A DNA stretch of 64,000 nucleotides from Lachnospiraceae bacterium (GTDB taxonomy: Bacteria > Bacillota > Clostridia > Lachnospirales > Lachnospiraceae). Of this stretch, positions 43,937 through 52,322 are shown one piece after another. The stretch is taken from positions 124,001 to 188,000 of the forward strand of contig JAFSTN010000024.1 of the NCBI GenBank assembly GCA_017450485.1. The letters run 5' to 3'. A program made the translations under genes and the position numbers. The number at the start of each line of letters is the position of its first letter. Within the stretch, counting starts at the first letter, position 1. Under the pieces are notes generated by a model, which saw only the letters and a list, made by a program, of their open reading frames with translations, did no database searches and had not been told where the DNA came from.

Positions 43937-44017
43937 AGTTTTCCTGTAGTTGGTATCCGGGTCAGTGTTCTGATATATTAAGTGTACAATGTCAGAATTG
44001 TGAGGAGAATAGTGATT

Positions 44018-44077
44018 ATGAATGAAAATGAACGCGATGAAAAGCTTGGAAAGGCAAATTATATAGAAATATGGTGA
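44018..44077 (+). CDS. Possible 19-aa peptide ahead of the AlkZ-like gene
   Basis: ATG 44018 with GAGGAG at 44002-44007, encoding MNENERDEKLGKANYIEIW. It ends 4 bases before the next ATG. It could be a coupling leader or the start of a truncated gene. Little can be said. Confidence 0.3.
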   Translation: MNENERDEKLGKANYIEIW

Positions 44078-44081
44078 CAAG

Positions 44082-44864
44082 ATGGCAGTAGAAGATGGTG
44101 TATGGATCATGCGCGGACTCGACTGGAACGATCCGTATCGTATCCGCACATGGCAGGAACTGGTCAACTGGATAAATGAAGTCGGTTTTTTACCTTTGTT
44201 TTCTAACGGAGTAGAGGGGTTTTCCGTTGAGGAACACGTGTCACCGGATTACTGGTGGACCGGCGTAAAACAGGAGGATCCCTGGGAGTGGCGTGAGATA
44301 ATCGCAGCGAGCCGTCAGGTTGCTTACGGCAAGTTTTTTGACCAGAAGGCTGGATTCATAAGCCTGGAGTGGCTTCCGTATTTTGCCAATTACAGGCGGA
44401 ATGGATATGACTTCGACTCACGTTGGGAGGATGGTTTGGCCAGCCGCAGGGAAAAGATCATTATGGATATGCTCACCGGACGCGATGATGACGGAGAGAT
44501 GACTTTTCCCGATGATCAGATACTCTCCACGGAGCTTAAGAAAAAAGCAGGATTCGGTAAGGGACGCGGAACAACCGGCGAATCTCTTAAAAATTTCCCC
44601 GGGATCACGACCGGCCTGCAGATGCAGACATATCTGACCGTTGCGGATTTTCACAGACGCGTAAACAAGCGTGGAGAGGAATATGGTATGGCCGTATCTG
44701 TTCTGCTGCCGCCTGAGGCCCTGTGGGGCTACGAAACAGTCACAGCCGCTTATACGGAATCACCGGCAGAAAGCTACGACCGGATCATAGGACGTATACG
44801 CGAGCATTTCCCCGGCGCCGGTGATGCTGCGATCTGCAAGCTTATAGGAAAGCAGCCGGGATAA
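44082..44864 (+). CDS. AlkZ-related / winged-helix-like protein, unknown role
   Basis: 260 residues, Trp-rich. It resembles the AlkZ-related group (winged helix proteins related to crosslink-repair glycosylases) in the pattern of WWTG...DPWEWREII, QVAYGKFFDQKAGFISLEWLPYFANYR, and the later KKKAGFGKGRG and TGLQMQTYLTVADF. The conserved Q-x-Q catalytic motif of true AlkZ was not found, so enzymatic activity is doubtful. The ATG at 44082 has no strong ribosome site. This is a family-level guess only. Confidence 0.5.
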   Translation: MAVEDGVWIMRGLDWNDPYRIRTWQELVNWINEVGFLPLFSNGVEGFSVEEHVSPDYWWTGVKQEDPWEWREIIAASRQVAYGKFFDQKAGFISLEWLPYFANYRRNGYDFDSRWEDGLASRREKIIMDMLTGRDDDGEMTFPDDQILSTELKKKAGFGKGRGTTGESLKNFPGITTGLQMQTYLTVADFHRRVNKRGEEYGMAVSVLLPPEALWGYETVTAAYTESPAESYDRIIGRIREHFPGAGDAAICKLIGKQPG

Positions 44865-44902
44865 TGGAATCAATACATATTTTTGAGTCAGGAGAAAGCT
44901 TA

Positions 44903-45775
44903 GTGAAGATCGGGCGAGTACTGGGAGGGATCGTAGCGTTGTCTATTATTGGGGCACTCTTTAGCGGATGCGGAATACTCGGAGGTACCGTTTCCGAAGA
45001 ACTTGAGTCTCTTCAGGGACACTGGGTTGATGTCAACGGCGATACAACGCTGGATTTTAACGGAAACAAAATGACTGTAACATCGCCCTGGAATAAGGAA
45101 ACCTACAAAGTGAAGATTTCGGGTGCGGATGTAAAGTATATTGAGAACGGCGGTTCGAAAAACGGTTATGAAACCGGATTTGGCGCGATGAGTTCCGTCT
45201 CGATCGGATCAGACGGCATTCTGACGGCACAGGAGATGGTGCTGGATGCTGAAGGGCACCAGTTCCGTTTTGTGAGGGAGGAAGATCTGGATAAGGAACT
45301 TGAGATTCAGGTTAAGGATCGCGATCTGCCCAAAACGATCGAATCGGATGAGATCGTCAGCTTCAACCTGGTTTTCAGCAATGAGGACACTGTATATGAT
45401 ATCCCGGCGGATGAGCCCTGGTATGGAGGATATTATTCTTTTGCGGTTGAGCAGACGGATGAAGGTGTCTATGAGATGTCGCTCCATGGATCGGGATCGA
45501 GTTACATTATCCTGGACTATGAAGGAACCGTTTCCGAGGAGTATGTAAAAGGTCTCGCTGAACTTGTAAAAGAGCAGAAACTTGCCGAATACAACGGATG
45601 GTGGCGGACAAACACCGAAGATTTTCACGGCTGGTCAGTGAATATCGAATACGCATCAGGAGAGAAGATCCTGATGGAAGCGTCCGGTCGTGCGGCTCTC
45701 GAATGTCCTTTCAGCATATATGCTTTTCTTAAATATGCCGACATTGAGGCCGGATACGTGGATGAAATGCGGTGA
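44903..45775 (+). CDS. Putative lipoprotein, unknown
   Basis: 290 residues. GTG start at 44903 chosen because AGGAGA at 44890-44895 fits and the resulting N-terminus is a good signal peptide with lipobox LFSGC; the frame also opens at 44864 with 13 polar residues that do not fit. Beta-rich extracytoplasmic domain, with strands like GHWVDVNGDTTLDFNGNKMTV that resemble lipocalin/DUF5640-type protein folds, and an acidic linker. A second half binds no recognised motif. Followed at once by a DMT transporter. Confidence 0.7.
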   Translation: MKIGRVLGGIVALSIIGALFSGCGILGGTVSEELESLQGHWVDVNGDTTLDFNGNKMTVTSPWNKETYKVKISGADVKYIENGGSKNGYETGFGAMSSVSIGSDGILTAQEMVLDAEGHQFRFVREEDLDKELEIQVKDRDLPKTIESDEIVSFNLVFSNEDTVYDIPADEPWYGGYYSFAVEQTDEGVYEMSLHGSGSSYIILDYEGTVSEEYVKGLAELVKEQKLAEYNGWWRTNTEDFHGWSVNIEYASGEKILMEASGRAALECPFSIYAFLKYADIEAGYVDEMR

Positions 45776-45783
45776 TCGGTCCG

Positions 45784-46647
45784 ATGAGCAAAACAAAAGC
45801 AACCGTACTGCTGATATTTGTGTTTATGGCAAGGGGAACGTCTTTTTTGTTTTCCAAGTCACTGCTGCAGAATCTGGCCCCCATGAGTATCCTTGCGGTC
45901 AGATTTATCATGGCCTTTATTGTCCTCGGCCTGATATTTCATAAGAAACTCCTGGCATCGGATATAAAATGCATACGACACGGAGTGATGCTCGGCGTAC
46001 TGTATACCATTTGCATGGTGTTTGAGATGTATGGGCTGAGGTTTGTCGATACAGGAGTAAGCTCGCTGATAGAGAATATGGCAATAATCCTTGTGCCGCT
46101 GTTTGTTTCTGTTCTGACAAGAACATTACCGAAAGCCCGAACCATGGCGTGTGCTGCCCTGGCGGTTACAGGCGTGGGCTTACTCTCGGAAGATCAGCTG
46201 CAGAATGGGGGAAACGGCCAGGGGCTGGTCTTGATCATCCTGGCTGCGATTACATACGCTGTTTGCATAATGTATACGGAACGGGTAAGTCATGATTCCG
46301 ATCCGGTGACCATCGGGATAATACAACTTGGCACCATGGGACTTATCAGCCTGGTTGCGACATTTTTTACGGGTGGTCCGGAAATACCTCAAACCGGAAA
46401 GCAGTGGGGAATGATGCTTATACTTGTTCTTCTGTGCAGCTGCTTCGGTTTCGCATTCCAGCCTTTGGGACAAAAGTATCTCCAGGCGGAAAGTGCGGCG
46501 GTCCTTACGGTAGTGAATCCCCTTACAGCGAGTATCCTGGGGATCCTGGTCGCCGGTGAAAAGTTTACGGTACTTAAATTTGCAGGTTATATGATCATAT
46601 TGTCGGTTTTGGTATTTTATAATAGGAGACAGGTATCTGTAATATGA
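45784..46647 (+). CDS. EamA-family (DMT) transporter
   Basis: 288 residues with ten spans; N-terminal SKTKATVLLIFVFMARGTSFLFSKSLLQNL is typical of the EamA group from Lachnospiraceae, second repeat from GQGLVLIILAAITYAVCIMYTERV. Not close to the other DMT gene at 43 kb. A GTG at 45772 inside the previous stop is an alternative start. Ends in an ATGA overlap with a small lipoprotein gene, so it may belong to one transcript with 44903-47051. Confidence 0.87.
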   Translation: MSKTKATVLLIFVFMARGTSFLFSKSLLQNLAPMSILAVRFIMAFIVLGLIFHKKLLASDIKCIRHGVMLGVLYTICMVFEMYGLRFVDTGVSSLIENMAIILVPLFVSVLTRTLPKARTMACAALAVTGVGLLSEDQLQNGGNGQGLVLIILAAITYAVCIMYTERVSHDSDPVTIGIIQLGTMGLISLVATFFTGGPEIPQTGKQWGMMLILVLLCSCFGFAFQPLGQKYLQAESAAVLTVVNPLTASILGILVAGEKFTVLKFAGYMIILSVLVFYNRRQVSVI

Positions 46648-47051
46648 AAGCGTGCGTAAATACAGGCTTTGAGAAAACCAGATATGTAATATCCGGTATC
46701 TGCATATGTCTGATGCTGTCATTATGCTCCTGTACGATAAGATCGGATCGTCCGATAAGCGATAAGGTGATAAACGAGCGTAAGGAAGCATACGAGAATT
46801 ATCTGAAGGAAACATATCCGGATGAAAGCTTTACTGTTGAGATCTGGCAGGAATACGGCATGGATATCGGTGGTGCCGGCCTGCCGGATTACGAGGGATA
46901 TCTGATCAGACAGGTGATCACCGATTCCAGGGGAAACCGGTTTAAGATCCATGAATACTCCAAAGGAGAGTATTCCGATGACTATCAGAAGGTTCTGGAC
47001 GGATGGATACGGTATGATGAAAAAGGTGAATTGATCCTTAACGCAGAGTGA
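46644..47051 (+). CDS. Small lipoprotein, unknown
   Basis: 135 residues. N-terminal signal with core ISGICICLMLSL and lipobox LCSC. The mature part is charged, with ENYLKETYPDESFTVEIWQEYG reminiscent of DUF-type secreted proteins in Clostridia. Overlaps the transporter by ATGA. Sits 43 bases ahead of the MotA-like gene. Confidence 0.65.
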   Translation: MKACVNTGFEKTRYVISGICICLMLSLCSCTIRSDRPISDKVINERKEAYENYLKETYPDESFTVEIWQEYGMDIGGAGLPDYEGYLIRQVITDSRGNRFKIHEYSKGEYSDDYQKVLDGWIRYDEKGELILNAE

Positions 47052-47094
47052 TAATATAGAATGGAAAAGCGGCGACAAAAATGGAGAGGTTAAC

Positions 47095-48522
47095 ATGAGA
47101 AAAAGAGGATATGAGGTTTTACTGTTAATAACATACATCGCCATGGCTGCGGTATTCGTATACCTGAACTTCTTTACGAAAACTCAGGCGGGGGATCTGA
47201 CGAATATCATTGTGAATCTGGTGATGTTTGTCCTGGTCGCCATGATCCTTTTTTCCGCCTGTGTGAAAGGCCTGCTTCCCGCATCCCGGATGACGGCGGA
47301 TCTGATCATGGTCACGATGAAGATCGAGAATGACGCGCGGAACTCTCACAGATTCCTCTGGGAAAAGTACAGAGAGGATAAGGAGGAACTTTTCACATCC
47401 AATATCCTCAGGAGGCAGTATCAGGACTACCGGTTCGAGCTGGAGCGCATAATCCACACCGACAAGACCTATTACAAGTGTGATATCGAAGATTATATCG
47501 GAATGGATCTGGTGGACAGTGTGATACACAGAGAACGCCTGAATCAGGTAGCCGGAGTCATGACGGGTCTTGGTATACTGGGCACCTTTATAGGTCTGTC
47601 GCTGGGCCTTCAGAGCTTTAATACCGGAACCACAGCTGAGATAACTAACAGCATAGAGCCGTTGATGGAAGGTATCAAGGTCGCCTTCCATACATCCATA
47701 TACGGCATGGTCTTTTCCCTCATATTTAACTATGTGTATAAGAGAAGGCTGGATGATGCGGAAAATGCGGTAAGGGATTTCCTGAGCGCATACAGAAAAT
47801 ATGTTATGCCCGACACCGCAACAGACGGCTTTAACCGCCTGATGGAACTGCAAAGACAGCAGACCGATGCCATAGTCGGTATTTCCGACACTCTGGCGAA
47901 TCAGCTTGCAAAGGGATTAAAGGACCTTTTAGAGCCGGAGTTTGATCGTTTCGACCGCACTATCGAGAGTTTTGCGACCATGGCTACGAGGAATCAGATG
48001 AAGCAGCTTGCCAGGGTGGTCGATGCTTTTCTTGAAGAGATGAACAGATCTCTCGGAGATACTTTTACCAAACTCTCCGAAAAGGTTGATTCTACCATGG
48101 TGATGCAGGAAGCAAATGAGAGGCAGATGCAGGAATTCTATGAGAAGAGTATCGGTACCGCCGGAAACATGAGCACTGTCACCGCACAGACGAAAGAAGT
48201 CGCGAACTCGATGAAACAGTATGCCGAGAACGTGGCAGCTCTCGAACGGGATATCCGCGATACCCTGGGAAAACTTCAGCAGCTCATTGAGGCCATCCCC
48301 GTTGAAGTCAATGATACTTTCAATATCATCAATGACAATCTGCAGATCGTGGAGACTCATTTTAAAAATACGATCGAGGATATCAACAATACCGTGGTAC
48401 GTGTTCCCGAAGCCGTGGACTACTCATACCGCGGCATAGAGCAGGCGCTTGACAGTGTGACAGCAGCTCTGGAAGAACTGAAGAATACGATACGGAATGC
48501 GGAATCCGACGATAAATGGTGA
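47095..48522 (+). CDS. MotA/TolQ/ExbB-family proton-channel protein with coiled-coil tail (ZorA-like)
   Basis: 475 residues. Spans near 8-28, 37-58, then two closely spaced spans at about 155-175 and 195-215 that carry the MotA/ExbB signature (LNQVAGVMTGLGILGTFIGLSLGLQSFNTG and HTSIYGMVFSLIFNYVY). From about 245 a long alpha-helical tail with heptad character (FDRFDRTIESFATM, LARVVDAFLEEMNRSL) runs to the C-terminus. True MotA is about 280 residues and TolQ about 230, whereas ZorA of Zorya systems has a similar long tail. It pairs with the MotB/OmpA-like gene at 48522, and a ring-shaped ion-driven motor is inferred. GGAG precedes the ATG. Confidence 0.85.
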   Translation: MRKRGYEVLLLITYIAMAAVFVYLNFFTKTQAGDLTNIIVNLVMFVLVAMILFSACVKGLLPASRMTADLIMVTMKIENDARNSHRFLWEKYREDKEELFTSNILRRQYQDYRFELERIIHTDKTYYKCDIEDYIGMDLVDSVIHRERLNQVAGVMTGLGILGTFIGLSLGLQSFNTGTTAEITNSIEPLMEGIKVAFHTSIYGMVFSLIFNYVYKRRLDDAENAVRDFLSAYRKYVMPDTATDGFNRLMELQRQQTDAIVGISDTLANQLAKGLKDLLEPEFDRFDRTIESFATMATRNQMKQLARVVDAFLEEMNRSLGDTFTKLSEKVDSTMVMQEANERQMQEFYEKSIGTAGNMSTVTAQTKEVANSMKQYAENVAALERDIRDTLGKLQQLIEAIPVEVNDTFNIINDNLQIVETHFKNTIEDINNTVVRVPEAVDYSYRGIEQALDSVTAALEELKNTIRNAESDDKW

Positions 48523-49448
48523 TGGGGAAAGAGATGAAACGCAGAAGACAGACCGATGGAGAAACTACATACTGGCTGTCCTACTCCGATATGATGGCCG
48601 GACTTTTGCTGGTCTTTGTACTCATTATAGCTTTTACCATGCTTCACGCTAAGATGCAGTATGACGAGAAGCAGACAGAGCTTATCGGCAAGGAACAGGA
48701 ACTTCTGGTACAGGCGGATGAGCTGGAAAAAGAGAGGGACATAGTCGCACAGCAAAAGACAACTCTCGATGAACAGGCCGAAATGCTGAATGCACAGGAG
48801 GAGGCTCTTGCAGAGCAGGGAGAAAAGATCGCGATACAAGAAAAGACCCTGAAGGAGCAGCATGAGCTGCTTAACAAGCTCGAGGCCATCATGAGCGAAC
48901 AGCAGCAGAAACTTGATGACATCATAGGTGTAAGAGCGGAGCTGGTCGAGGAATTGAGCAGGGAGTTTGACGACTCCGATCTGAAGGTTTCCGTGGATGA
49001 GACCACGGGTGCGATCACCTTCGATGCCAGTATACTGTTTGATTACAACAAATCGGTTTTAAAGCCGTCCGGGAAGGCGTTTCTTGCAGAGTTCCTGCCC
49101 AGATATGTTGATGTACTCTTAAGTCCCAGGTACAAGGACAATATTTCCGAGATACTCATAGAGGGACATACGGATACGGAAGGAAGCTATCTGACCAATC
49201 TGGGGCTTTCACAGAAGCGTGCACTGGCCGTAGCAGAGTATTGTCTGTCCGAAAAGAGCGGGATCCTTACGGAGAGCCAGCTGGAGGAAATGAGAATGCT
49301 CGTCTCTGCTTCAGGACGTTCCTACAGTGATCCCATATATGACAAAGACGGCGAGATAGACATGGCTGCCTCCCGCCGTGTGGAATTCCTTTTTCGTCTG
49401 AAGGATGAAGAAATGGTCCGCGAAATGATAGAGATCCTGAGCGAATGA
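48522..49448 (+). CDS. MotB/OmpA-family protein (ZorB-like)
   Basis: 309 residues. A short cytoplasmic N-terminus (MGKEMKRRRQTDGE), one membrane span with the plug Asp23 in YWLSYSDMMAGLLLVFVL, then a long coiled coil (Gln/Glu-rich, residues about 55-145), and a C-terminal OmpA/MotB peptidoglycan-binding domain (FDYNKSVLKPSGKAFL, ILIEGHTDTEGSYLTNLGLSQKRA, RRVEFLFR). ATG 48522 forms a TGATG overlap with the previous stop; ATG 48516 and 48534 are possible. This is the partner of the ZorA-like gene: stator ring plus wall anchor. The last codons overlap a REP-like element that supplies the stop. Confidence 0.88.
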   Translation: MGKEMKRRRQTDGETTYWLSYSDMMAGLLLVFVLIIAFTMLHAKMQYDEKQTELIGKEQELLVQADELEKERDIVAQQKTTLDEQAEMLNAQEEALAEQGEKIAIQEKTLKEQHELLNKLEAIMSEQQQKLDDIIGVRAELVEELSREFDDSDLKVSVDETTGAITFDASILFDYNKSVLKPSGKAFLAEFLPRYVDVLLSPRYKDNISEILIEGHTDTEGSYLTNLGLSQKRALAVAEYCLSEKSGILTESQLEEMRMLVSASGRSYSDPIYDKDGEIDMAASRRVEFLFRLKDEEMVREMIEILSE

Positions 49449-49475
49449 CACCCGGGGACGGAGTCACAGTGTCAT
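49446..49475 (+). repeat. REP-like palindromic element, copy 1
   Basis: Begins TGACACCCGGGGACGGAG and ends CAGTGTCAT, with inverted ends ATGACAC/GTGTCAT (49445-49475). It lies between convergent genes: the TGA of the MotB-like gene and the TCA (minus-strand TGA) of the permease are inside it. Copies 2 and 3 are at 57010 and 58784. It may act as a bidirectional transcription terminator. Confidence 0.75.
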
Positions 49476-50122
49476 TTGGCATCTCTGAATACTCCGCGGA
49501 ATGCTCTTTGTGATATGGGCTTTCTGATGATCAGTCTGCAGATCAGATACTGAAGCACCGTACCTACTGCGATAAGTACATAACCAAGTATTATCGAGGT
49601 ACTCAGAGTCAGTCCGCCGAACATATCCAGGTTGGTGATGAAAGTAAGTCCTGCAGTGATAAAACCGATCACCAGACAGAAAATGATAATGGATGCCAGG
49701 AAATACTTATATACCACTGCAGTATAGATAAACAGCTGGAAGATCAGTATATCTATCACAAACAGAGAGGTTGCTATCTCGTTTGCCTTCTCCGGATATC
49801 TGCCGGCCATGATGGATCTGAAGATGATCAGTACCGTGAAGAGCACGAATGACAGAGTGAAATTAAGTTTCACGGGTATGTCCAGTTGAATCCTGCGTCC
49901 GATCCCGGATGACTGTATCATATCCGACATCGACAGCGACATGATGAACTGGAACATGTACATGCTGCACAGAACCACATAGAACCCGCCCAGATACTGG
50001 GTTCCCTTACTTACTATCTCGGTTACCACACCTATGCCCAGAAAGATCAGCATGAAGGTGATGTTGGTCGAAAATTTAAAACTGTATTTGCAGAGTGCAA
50101 AAAAATCTTTCAATTCTTTCAT
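49472..50122 (-). CDS. ABC-2-type membrane permease of a YtrA-regulated operon
   Basis: 216 residues with six hydrophobic spans. First SFKFSTNITFMLIFLGIGVV, then further spans. It is the last of four genes read on the minus strand from 52174. Sequence is not close to any named permease, but the position after an ABC ATPase and a second membrane protein fits the ytrCDEF-type arrangement. The stop codon lies in REP-like copy 1. Confidence 0.7.
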   Translation of the reverse strand: MKELKDFFALCKYSFKFSTNITFMLIFLGIGVVTEIVSKGTQYLGGFYVVLCSMYMFQFIMSLSMSDMIQSSGIGRRIQLDIPVKLNFTLSFVLFTVLIIFRSIMAGRYPEKANEIATSLFVIDILIFQLFIYTAVVYKYFLASIIIFCLVIGFITAGLTFITNLDMFGGLTLSTSIILGYVLIAVGTVLQYLICRLIIRKPISQRAFRGVFRDAK

Positions 50123-50156
50123 TGTTTTTCTCCAGTCAGTTTAATTTATGTCTGAT

Positions 50157-50786
50157 CTATCTGAGATCGAAATACGATGCTCTGATCTTTTTCTCAGCGA
50201 ATTTCTGTGTGAATATGACTCCTCCCGCCAGCAATAATACCGTTACGGCCATAAGGGGATAAGCGGCGGACGGTGCCAGCATGCCTACTGCATCCAGTAT
50301 GATCCCGATGAGCAGCTCAGGCATTGCGACCAGCAGCAGAAAACCGTACATGGACACGAATCGAGTGGAAGTCACCGACCAGACGGATACATTTGCCAGT
50401 ACCAGGGCGTATAACAGCAGTGTTTTGGGATTTCCCATGCTTCCCGGTACAAAAATCGCAGGCAGAAAAGTGTATGCAAAAGTTCTCACGATCCTGATAA
50501 ACGAATCCGTCAGCATGCTTTTTTTGACGAAATCCATCCCGTTTACCGATGTTTTCAGATATTCCATGCCGAAATTGTTCTTCCTGTAGATCGGACCGTA
50601 GCCAAAATATTCGGTTGATATCTCTACGATCATCAACCATGCCTGAACGGACAGGAAGAAGTGCTCTTCTACATTACCGAAGATGAATCTGACGGCCGTA
50701 CCGATCAGGATGAATGCAAGAGGTATGATGATCGTAGTTATGTTAAAATACCGGCTGCCCAGCATTTTCTTGTGACTCCTTAGCAT
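50157..50786 (-). CDS. ABC-2-type membrane permease, second subunit
   Basis: 209 residues with six spans, starting with a basic cytoplasmic helix (LRSHKKMLGSRYFN). One base separates its ATG from the ATPase stop, so they are coupled. With 49472-50122 it probably forms the channel of an exporter. The substrate is unknown; related operons respond to cell-wall antibiotics or peptides. Confidence 0.7.
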   Translation of the reverse strand: MLRSHKKMLGSRYFNITTIIIPLAFILIGTAVRFIFGNVEEHFFLSVQAWLMIVEISTEYFGYGPIYRKNNFGMEYLKTSVNGMDFVKKSMLTDSFIRIVRTFAYTFLPAIFVPGSMGNPKTLLLYALVLANVSVWSVTSTRFVSMYGFLLLVAMPELLIGIILDAVGMLAPSAAYPLMAVTVLLLAGGVIFTQKFAEKKIRASYFDLR

Positions 50787-50787
50787 A

Positions 50788-51693
50788 TCAGATCACCATC
50801 CTTGTATTTTTCTTCATGACAGCAACGCTTATCTGATAAAGCGTAGGAGTCTCTTTGGTCAGGTTCATGCCTGCGAGCCTGTCCAGATCCTGCGCGAGGC
50901 AGATCCCTTCAAAACCGTAGGGGTTGACATTTATTGAATACAGGATGCTTTTGGCTGCTTCCGTGTCGCCTGCATCGCCTTTTACCAGAACGTATTTTTC
51001 CTTGAGCTCATCCACAAAACCCTTTTCCACGATGTTTCCGTGTTCCATGATGATCGCATAATCGGTGATGCTCTCCATATCTGCCACATTGTGAGTGGAG
51101 AAAAATACGGTACGTGAACCCTCGCCGCTGCTGATATACTCGCTGATCTTTGAGTTTAAGACATCTCTCATGAGCGGATCCAAGGGTGAAGCGGGCTCGT
51201 CCAGGATGAGGAGATCGGTGTCTCTGGCCAGGACCGTCGCGAGCATCAGCTTCATTTTGGTTCCGTCGGAAAGATCCGAATTCTTTTTTCTGGGATCGAA
51301 GTCGCCGTCACCGAACAGTGCAAGTTCATTGCAAATCTGCCTGAATCTGTCTTTGTCGAAATTGCCGAATATCAGCTCACTGATGCCCTCTATGTCGCCT
51401 ATTGACCATGTGGGCAGAAAGTATTTACCGGTTCCGGTATAGCCTATCCTGTTCTTTACTTCGGGATCGCGTTCCTTTTCTTCATTGGAGTATTTCTCAA
51501 AAAACGTGAAATCTCCCTTAAAATCAAGTCTGATCCCGGCCATCATATTGAGAAGAGTAGTCTTGCCTGCACCGTTCTCGCCGATCAGAGCTGTTGCAAA
51601 CCCCTGCGGGATCTCAAACTCCGGTATGTCCAGTCTGAAATTTTTGTACTCCTTAACCAGATTTGTTCCTTTGACTGCTGTTGTGTAATTCAT
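50788..51693 (-). CDS. ABC transporter ATP-binding protein (YtrB-like)
   Basis: 301 residues. Walker A GENGAGKTT, Q-loop region, altered signature LSDGTKMKLMLA (LSGGQ is usual), Walker B LLILDEPASPLDP, H-loop VFFSTHN. A C-terminal extension of about 80 residues follows. The signature with Asp and Thr at the 3rd and 5th positions is a marked change and is common in YtrB-type subunits. Overlaps GntR by four bases. Confidence 0.88.
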   Translation of the reverse strand: MNYTTAVKGTNLVKEYKNFRLDIPEFEIPQGFATALIGENGAGKTTLLNMMAGIRLDFKGDFTFFEKYSNEEKERDPEVKNRIGYTGTGKYFLPTWSIGDIEGISELIFGNFDKDRFRQICNELALFGDGDFDPRKKNSDLSDGTKMKLMLATVLARDTDLLILDEPASPLDPLMRDVLNSKISEYISSGEGSRTVFFSTHNVADMESITDYAIIMEHGNIVEKGFVDELKEKYVLVKGDAGDTEAAKSILYSINVNPYGFEGICLAQDLDRLAGMNLTKETPTLYQISVAVMKKNTRMVI

Positions 51694-52070
51694 AATGTGC
51701 TCCTCTCGATCTCGTATAAAGCTTTCAGTGTTTCTATCAGTTCCGATTCACTCATCTGTGCTATCTTGGCTGCATTGATGGCATCTGTGAGTGCATCCTC
51801 GACTTTTCTCAAGTGCTGCTCTCTGAGCATCTCGCTGTTTTGTGCATTTACGTAGTAGCCTTTTCCCTGAGCCGCCGTGACCAGGCCCTCCGCTTCAAGC
51901 ACTTCATATGCCTTCATGGTGGTGATGACGCTTATCCTGAGGTCCCTGGCCAGCCCTCTGATGGATGGCAGGTACTCTCCCTGCTTATACTTCCCGGTGA
52001 GGATATCCGTTTTAAAACTGTCCGCTATCTGCTGATAGATAGGTTTGTCGGAATTTTGTGATAACTGCAT
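51690..52070 (-). CDS. GntR-family regulator (YtrA subfamily)
   Basis: 126 residues. Winged helix: KPIYQQIADSFKTDILTGKYKQGEYLPSIRGLARDLRISVITTMKAYEVLEAEGLV. The short C-terminal helical part without an effector domain identifies the YtrA subfamily, which represses ABC operons induced by wall-targeting antibiotics. It is the first gene of its own operon, so autorepression is expected. Confidence 0.9.
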   Translation of the reverse strand: MQLSQNSDKPIYQQIADSFKTDILTGKYKQGEYLPSIRGLARDLRISVITTMKAYEVLEAEGLVTAAQGKGYYVNAQNSEMLREQHLRKVEDALTDAINAAKIAQMSESELIETLKALYEIERSTL

Positions 52071-52145
52071 TTCTTGTTTCCTTTGTGTGGGTGATGCGGT
52101 AACTGCAGTTGGCGCGGTGACACCCGGTCAACTGTTTATGTGTTA

Positions 52146-52174
52146 TATATACAGCAATGACAGTTTGCAGTCAA
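52146..52174 (-). promoter_or_regulatory. Promoter and probable YtrA operator for the GntR-ABC operon
   Basis: On the minus strand TTGACT (52174-52169), 17 bases, TATATA (52151-52146). The -10 region is inside a near-palindrome, TGTATATATAACA (52153-52141), a shape expected for a GntR operator. Confidence 0.5.
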
Positions 52175-52322
52175 TACTTTTTTTCGAAAAGGCACTATAT
52201 TATACCGACGGCAATCATGATACCATAGTATTGAAGGCGTACCAGTGCGATGTTACCGGGCTGCGATATCTGCGCTGAACCGACCGGGTTATGACAAATG
52301 AACGCTAAGGGAGGATGACAAA

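Noticed and set aside
52118..52130. TGACACCCGG-TCA, a possible fourth REP-like copy
   Set aside because: Only 13 bases with the core missing, inside the GntR promoter region; too short to list as a copy.
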